Source: Glossina fuscipes (lineage: Eukaryota; Arthropoda; Insecta; Diptera; Glossinidae). Taken from it: DNA of 64,000 bases. Shown here in pieces: positions 58,726-64,000 of this stretch (positions are counted from its first letter, which is position 1; each line of letters begins with the position of its first letter). Location of the stretch: assembly GCF_014805625.2 (NCBI RefSeq), contig NW_023998414.1, positions 13,100,570-13,164,569 of the forward strand, given 5' to 3'. A program made the position numbers and the translations under genes. The notes beneath the pieces were generated by a model. That model made no database searches, was not told the DNA's origin, and was given only the letters and a program-made list of their open reading frames with translations.

Positions 58726-60830
58726 TTGATTTTTTTTTTAAATTTCGGTTAATAAATGATTGGACTCGTGTATTATTATCGAAAATCTTTCATTAAGTAA
58801 TCGTATGACAGCATCAGTTAATTAGTTTTCAAATGTATTAAAAAAGATTATGTTTGGTTTTCTAAACATTATTGCGATTAATTCGTAATCCAATCCAATT
58901 AGAAAGATATTGAAAGCATTTTATGAGAAATGTTAGTATCGATCACTTGAAGAAATTTTAAGTGTAATTAAAAATCGGCAATGAAACTAACCGAAGCTAT
59001 ATTCTTTATTATTGTTCCAATTTAATCTCTCTAAGGATCATTATATTTATAAATTATGCTGAAATCAATTTTTCATAAAAAATCTGATATCGAACATATT
59101 ATGATTTTTGAATGCATCGCTTTCCCATCAGGTTTTTTTTTTCAAGCTGAATTAGGAGACTATGTGACGACATTTTTATATCTATCTATATCTAAGATGG
59201 GGGCAAAATGCACTTTAGCAAAACGTTACGCAACATTCTAAAGGATGCTTCATAACTCTATCGAATTTTGATCAGTATGTTTTTGATAGCGTTTTATCTA
59301 AGCAATTGTTTCAAAGTATTGTACCGCGAAAATTCATCTCCCCATCTATTCGATATGTTGCATCCTTTTGGATGCAGCACTTCGTATATAGATTATTCTT
59401 ATATCGGATTAGACAGATTTCGGAATTGAGTTGAAGTATGAAACATCCTTTCATAAAAAATAGTTTCTAGGGATAAGTGTTATTTCAAATAATTTGTATA
59501 TAGAAAATGTTTTCTGGCATTGTTACTAAGCAACTAAATTAAAAAAGAAGGAAAGGGAATGAATCTATTTACAACTAACTTACGAAAGCAATGTATATTA
59601 CAGAACGTGCGGGTCGTGTGTGGGTCGTTCCTGGTAACATATTGAAAGCAGCATCGATAGTTTTAACAAAGCTTTGCAAGAAAATAACATGGCTCGATAC
59701 CTGCACGTACCACCCGTTTATTTCTCATTCAATTAAAAATAGTTAAACGAGATATAGAAATAGTCTGATCTGTCAGAACGAAGTTAGGGAGGAGAGATAG
59801 ATAGACGCTAGGAGCGATCGAAGACGAGTGGATGTATATCTGATCGGTAAGTGTTATGCCATTACCGTCTGGGCACTCATTATAATTACAAGCAAGTGTG
59901 CTCCACTGCACTGAGATTTGAACCCGCGGAAGCGGACAATGCAGTGGTAATGCAAATATATTCTGCTATATCCGGTCTCGAGATTTAGTCTCGCGATAAT
60001 TTCCTTATCAGAAAACAATGGATAATTATTTACTTAACAAAGGTCGAAAGATTGCTCAGCGTAAGTTGCATTATTCAAGTTCAAGGTGTCACTCTGCTCA
60101 TTAATTGGTTTAAGCGCAAAAGTACGATACAGATACGGATTTTCAATAATTTTTCGTTTACGTACAAAGTTATGAGCTGTAAGTTATTTTAAATAAATGT
60201 CTCTTCAAAGCTTTTATTGATGCACGACGCATTTGGATATCTGCTACTTAAGAGTTAATAACATTACAAAACAGGGATCAGCCCAGCGAAAAGTCCATAC
60301 TTTTTGGCCATCTATGAATATCTATGAAATCCGTTGCAAACTTTTGCAGCGTAAGGCTAATCCTAAAGGCATTTAAAAAGCGAAAAGTGAAGAAATAATG
60401 AAAGCATATATAGATTAATAAAAAAAAAAAAAGAAAAAAATATTGCAAATACTCACAAGCGTAGATAAATTTTTCTAAGAAGAATTATATTGAATTGCTC
60501 CAGTTTATATCATTGTCGAAAATGTGCTGAAAATTGTATAAACGCAAATGAATTATTATTGGATTATCTTGTATAAGCCTATTATAGTGAAATTCACATT
60601 TCGTTTTTTTTTAATAAGTCAGATTTTGTTTGAAAGGTTCCATCTAAAGATATCTGTGTGTTTGTTTGTTTGTTTATTTGTTTGCATATGCTGGAAAACA
60701 ATACACAATAACATTTAAAATAATAGTTAAAATAATAGTTAAAATAGCAAAAAAAAAAAGCATAGCTAAAACCGAAGAGCAAGCGTATTTTATAGAAATA
60801 TATTTGAAAAGATAGAAAGGGAAAAAAAAA
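58726..60830. other. Non-coding AT-rich stretch
   Basis: Nothing recognised except the tRNA-like segment listed at 59880. Contains TTTTTTTT runs and AAAATAATAGT tandem words near 60716-60748. Confidence 0.55.
59880..59985 (-). mobile_element. Second tRNA-like (SINE-like) segment, single copy
   Basis: The minus strand carries TATAGCAGAATATATTTGCA, a TGCA-TTACCAC-TGCA stem with a 7-base loop placed like an anticodon arm, and a B-box-like GGGTTCAAATCTCAG. The T stem does not pair and the acceptor ends do not match, so it is not a functional tRNA. It differs from the main SINE family. Only one copy was found in the window. Confidence 0.35.
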
Positions 60831-60862
<32 letters not shown>

Positions 60863-60966
60863 ACACATCAACAAAAAAGAAACTACCATTTGAAATAATA
60901 ATCTCTGTAATGAATATTTGCACGCAGTACTATACGCAGGCATGAGCATGAGCATGAGCATAAGTA
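60831..60966. repeat. (AC)n and (GAGCAT)n microsatellites
   Basis: AC run at 60831-60868 after a poly(A), and a CATGAG/AGCATG hexamer run at about 60941-60966. Confidence 0.92.
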
Positions 60967-61106
60967 TAAATATGAATATCTCCGTAAGCATGAAATGGTA
61001 TTTTGGGCAGCATGAGATGCATAACCAATAACGCCGGGAATATGAAGTAGGTGACTGTGATAGAGAGAGGTCGTTAATGAAAACCGCAGGTGAAAAGTGC
61101 GAAATC

Positions 61107-61131
61107 GAGAGTGAGAGTGAGAGTGAGAGCG
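61107..61131. repeat. (GAGAGT)n short simple repeat
   Basis: Four GAGAGT-type units. Confidence 0.85.
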
Positions 61132-62424
61132 ACAAAATTGGTGTTATGATAATATATTTGCAACTCTTATGCCCTGCTTGTAACAAAGGTTAAAAATTGA
61201 ACGCATCCGAATAACTCTGCAATGCTTCGAAAAGTTATTCTCTGTACATTCTTCCATTTCCGATTTTAATGATATTTGACAGAGTTTTCTGGGATCAATC
61301 GTGAGCACAGTGGTAAGAAAGTAGCGGTTGAAGAGTCTCGTACACGGTAAAAAGCGTGACGGCGAGTTTAGTCTCAAATAAACAATCATCAAAGAGAAAG
61401 CAAGGCACTCTATATATGAAAATCTTGCAATTAATCCCTCGATGATCGGAGCGAAAGCATAAAGAAGCGACTATTGTGATAATAGGTTGTACTCAGAACC
61501 AGTTGGAAGAAAGTGCAGAATGCGGCGATTTGCAACGAGAAAGACTCGTTCCGGATAGACGAATAGAGAAGTGGCAAGCTAATAAGGATGAAAAAGTACT
61601 AAGTTACGATACATTAAGGTCTCCCAAAGGGCTGTGATCTAAATTAAAACAAAAATGAAAGTAAATTACTCTAGAGGCAGCAACAATGCTTTTAAAAAAT
61701 AAAAAAATAATTTTGGAAAAAGAGTCCTGCCTGTCACATGAATAGCACTAGAAAGTTCCACTAACTAAATTATTCTTTCGTTTACATGTACAAACATTGA
61801 AATAAGTGTGACAATAATGTGAGAAAAAAAATTATTCTCATAACACAGCAAAACAATATATGTATAGAGAGTATGATCGTTAAAACATAGTTTTTGAACC
61901 AAAATGATATGAATGAGATCACAGAAGAAAGCTGATTTTATATGAACACCGGAACAAGCGGACTTTTAACAGCAGAGTGATGGCGTAGAAGAACTTTGCA
62001 ACGTTTAAAAGCAAAACAGTAGTCAAGTCTTGAACGCAACAAGAACCCTTAAGCCAATTAATATGGTTTGCAGATATATATATATATGTATATATATGCG
62101 AAGGAGAAGAAGCTGTAATAAGAAAGAAAGAAAAGTAATGTCATCACTCCGAGCCGAGTCGAAAATCGAATCGCATTTGCATTTACATAACCAAGTTAAT
62201 ATCGTAGTTACTGTGAGTGGCCGCGAAAGATATTCCTTGCGTTTGATGGGACTAAGCGAAAGCTCAATGACAAATTTGAGATGTATTTTGCCGCGTTTAA
62301 GTAAGCCATAGATACATGTATAGATTGTAAATTTTGTGGCAACCATTATGAAAACTTGGCTTGAATATAAATATAAGCCTGGAAAGGCCTCAAAGATCGA
62401 GTACGATTCTCTATAAAAAACACT

Positions 62425-62455
<31 letters not shown>

Positions 62456-63277
62456 TATCTTTTGAGAAATTGAAAAAGAGTACAATATGTGAATCTGAAA
62501 GCCAAAGCGAGGCGTGTAAGCAATTCGAATACAACCAATGCGTTTTGAAGTCTTTGTTTTCGGAAAAAAAAAAGAAAAAAGATTATTGCGCGACACAATT
62601 GTGAATGTATAAAAATAAATTATCATTGAAATGCCAGCTCATAGGTTATAATGACAGAAAGAAGAAAATCTAAGCCGGCACACAGATACACCAAACAAAA
62701 ATATATGCTCTAAAGGCTATAAGAGATGAAAAGTATTCTTGAAAACAATGACTGGAAAAAGGTTTTAATAATATTTTATCTCTAAACTGCAAGGTTGCAT
62801 TCGAAAGGAGTCATTTAATTTTATTTAACTGTGACCACCGTCACCACCACTACTACTATTACCATCTTTTTTATTATATACATGACAGCAATTCATAGAA
62901 ACAGGCGGAGAGACGAAAAATATAAGAGACTGAATGAGTGAATATTAAATTAAATTTTCATAAAAAACAAAAAGTTTTATTTTTATGATTTTTCTTCGTT
63001 TTGCCGGAGAGTGAGTGAGTGAGTGAGTGCATCAGGCATTTTTATCCTGAACTTATTATAATTAAAAGAATGAAATAAAAAATATTTATTTTGTGTGCGC
63101 ACTTGCGAATTTCATTTCATCTATCAGAAGTTATGCAGAACTTAAAAACGGGAAATGAGTAGAATGGAAGGGGGTTTGACGATGTAAGGTACTTGCAGAA
63201 AATTTATTACTTTCTACCCGCGATACGTGCTGCGTTAAGCTCCTTACACCGAAAGGGCGGATGAGCATGTACAGTCT

Positions 63278-63314
<37 letters not shown>

Positions 63315-64000
63315 CTGTACATATAAGGAAAGGGAGAAGATTGAATACAACACTTGCCTTTGTCGTAGACTCGTGGCGGTGTAACTGTCAGACAGCACAG
63401 TGTTGGCGTTTGTTTAAGATTCTTTCGCTTAAAGCAGCTGGTGATTGACAGTCGTGAAAAGGCAGATGAAGCAACGTAACGCTCTTATGCGTATTGTACC
63501 GTACTTTAAGGATATCAGTACGTTAAGACTGCTTTACTTTACTTTCAGTTTGTTGACAATGTAGTTAATAGCAAACATATCAAGCAGTGAACCATTGAAT
63601 GTTTCTTTTTTTTTTTATTATTTTAATCCTCTTGTCCATAGATGAAAACAACACACACGATCCTTTGTAAGTTTTTTTTTTTTTTTTTTTGATTTTTGAG
63701 GTATTACATTAATGTAACGAAATTGGCCATCATTTTTGTAAACATAAACCATCCAATTGCGAAATAATTATTATTCAAGTCGCTGAATATATATATATAT
63801 ATATACAAACGACGAAACTTTGACTGCCTGTTTAATGTTAATTTCCTGTTTTCTATGACACCTACATACTTGCGTACTTGCAAAGAAACCAACTATTTGC
63901 ACTTACATTGTAAATATTATACGACGTCTTCAAATTACTTCCTCTATTGCGGTTTAAAGTCTCTCTCTGTTGGTTTGTATGTTTATACAAAATTTAATAA
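61132..64000. other. Non-coding, partly purine-rich stretch to window end
   Basis: No supported gene. 61440-61700 and 62000-62310 are more balanced, and GTAAGCCA at about 62300-62307 could be a splice donor, but no matching acceptor or motif was found. Simple repeats: (TA)n at 62427-62452, (GTGA)n at 63008-63030, (TA)n at 63280-63313, poly(T) at 63673-63690, (TA)n at 63788-63804. A 191-codon minus-strand frame (62023-62598) runs through the TA repeat and is rejected as coding. Confidence 0.5.
63280..63313. repeat. (TA)n microsatellite
   Basis: TA run of about 34 bases. Confidence 0.95.

Noticed and set aside
60674..61186. 170-codon minus-strand frame
   Set aside because: Made of (CA)n, (GAGCAT)n and (GAGAGT)n repeats read in frame (Val-Cys, Met-Leu and Ser-Leu runs).
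62023..62598. Longest open frame in the window (191 codons, minus strand)
   Set aside because: It runs through a (TA)n repeat (Ile-Tyr run) and poly(T)-derived Phe runs, has low complexity, no domain, and no transcriptional or splice context.
1..64000. Bacterial features, CRISPR arrays, rRNA or functional tRNA genes
   Set aside because: None seen; base composition, microsatellites and retroelements are those of an insect nuclear genome.

Overview
This is AT-rich eukaryotic nuclear DNA, almost certainly from a fly (Diptera, most likely a cyclorrhaphan such as a tsetse or tephritid; the genus is inference). The reasons are dense (TA)n, (CA)n and (GA)n microsatellites and very many poly(A)/poly(T) runs, the decayed pieces of a jockey-clade LINE and of RNase-H-bearing LINEs, a gypsy-like solo LTR, and GTCY-type dispersed repeats of the kind common in dipteran non-coding DNA. 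There are no operons, no long intact reading frames, no rRNA or canonical tRNA genes and no CRISPR. It reads as intergenic DNA or the inside of giant introns.

Layout. 0-5 kb: microsatellites, a GTCY-type repeat and a candidate minus-strand exon (4118-4359). 5-15 kb: three copies of a tRNA-derived SINE in minus orientation, a diverged plus copy, and a second candidate minus-strand exon (15038-15229). 15-24 kb: a 160-bp tandem duplication, very long homopolymers, a 498-bp solo LTR (20331-20828), a roughly 26-bp minisatellite and a 1.1-kb degenerate GGATAT satellite. 24-34 kb: plain AT-rich DNA, then a cluster of dispersed 'GTAGGCGTGG' repeats around a GC-richer unexplained block (28660-29290), and a LINE RNase H relic. 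34-43 kb: more dispersed repeats, a LINE endonuclease-like patch, a 20-bp minisatellite, a SINE and a weak plus-strand exon candidate. 43-46 kb: a candidate minus-strand terminal exon (43465-43689), a clearly recognisable jockey-clade LINE relic (43780-44880) and the cleanest SINE copy (45622-45799, perfect 11-bp target duplication). 47-64 kb: a large (GA)n tract, further dispersed repeats, three small LINE relics, a coding-like frame at 54813-55010 and more microsatellites.

How it fits together. The best supported content is mobile: one SINE family with clear retrotransposition hallmarks, several dead LINEs that could include relatives of its mobilising partner, and one solo LTR left by recombination. 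The only host-gene signals are short open segments with plausible splice sites, mainly on the minus strand. I cannot name their products, and because one ends in a stop codon they need not belong to one gene. Everything was read by eye without alignment software, so boundaries of decayed elements are approximate.
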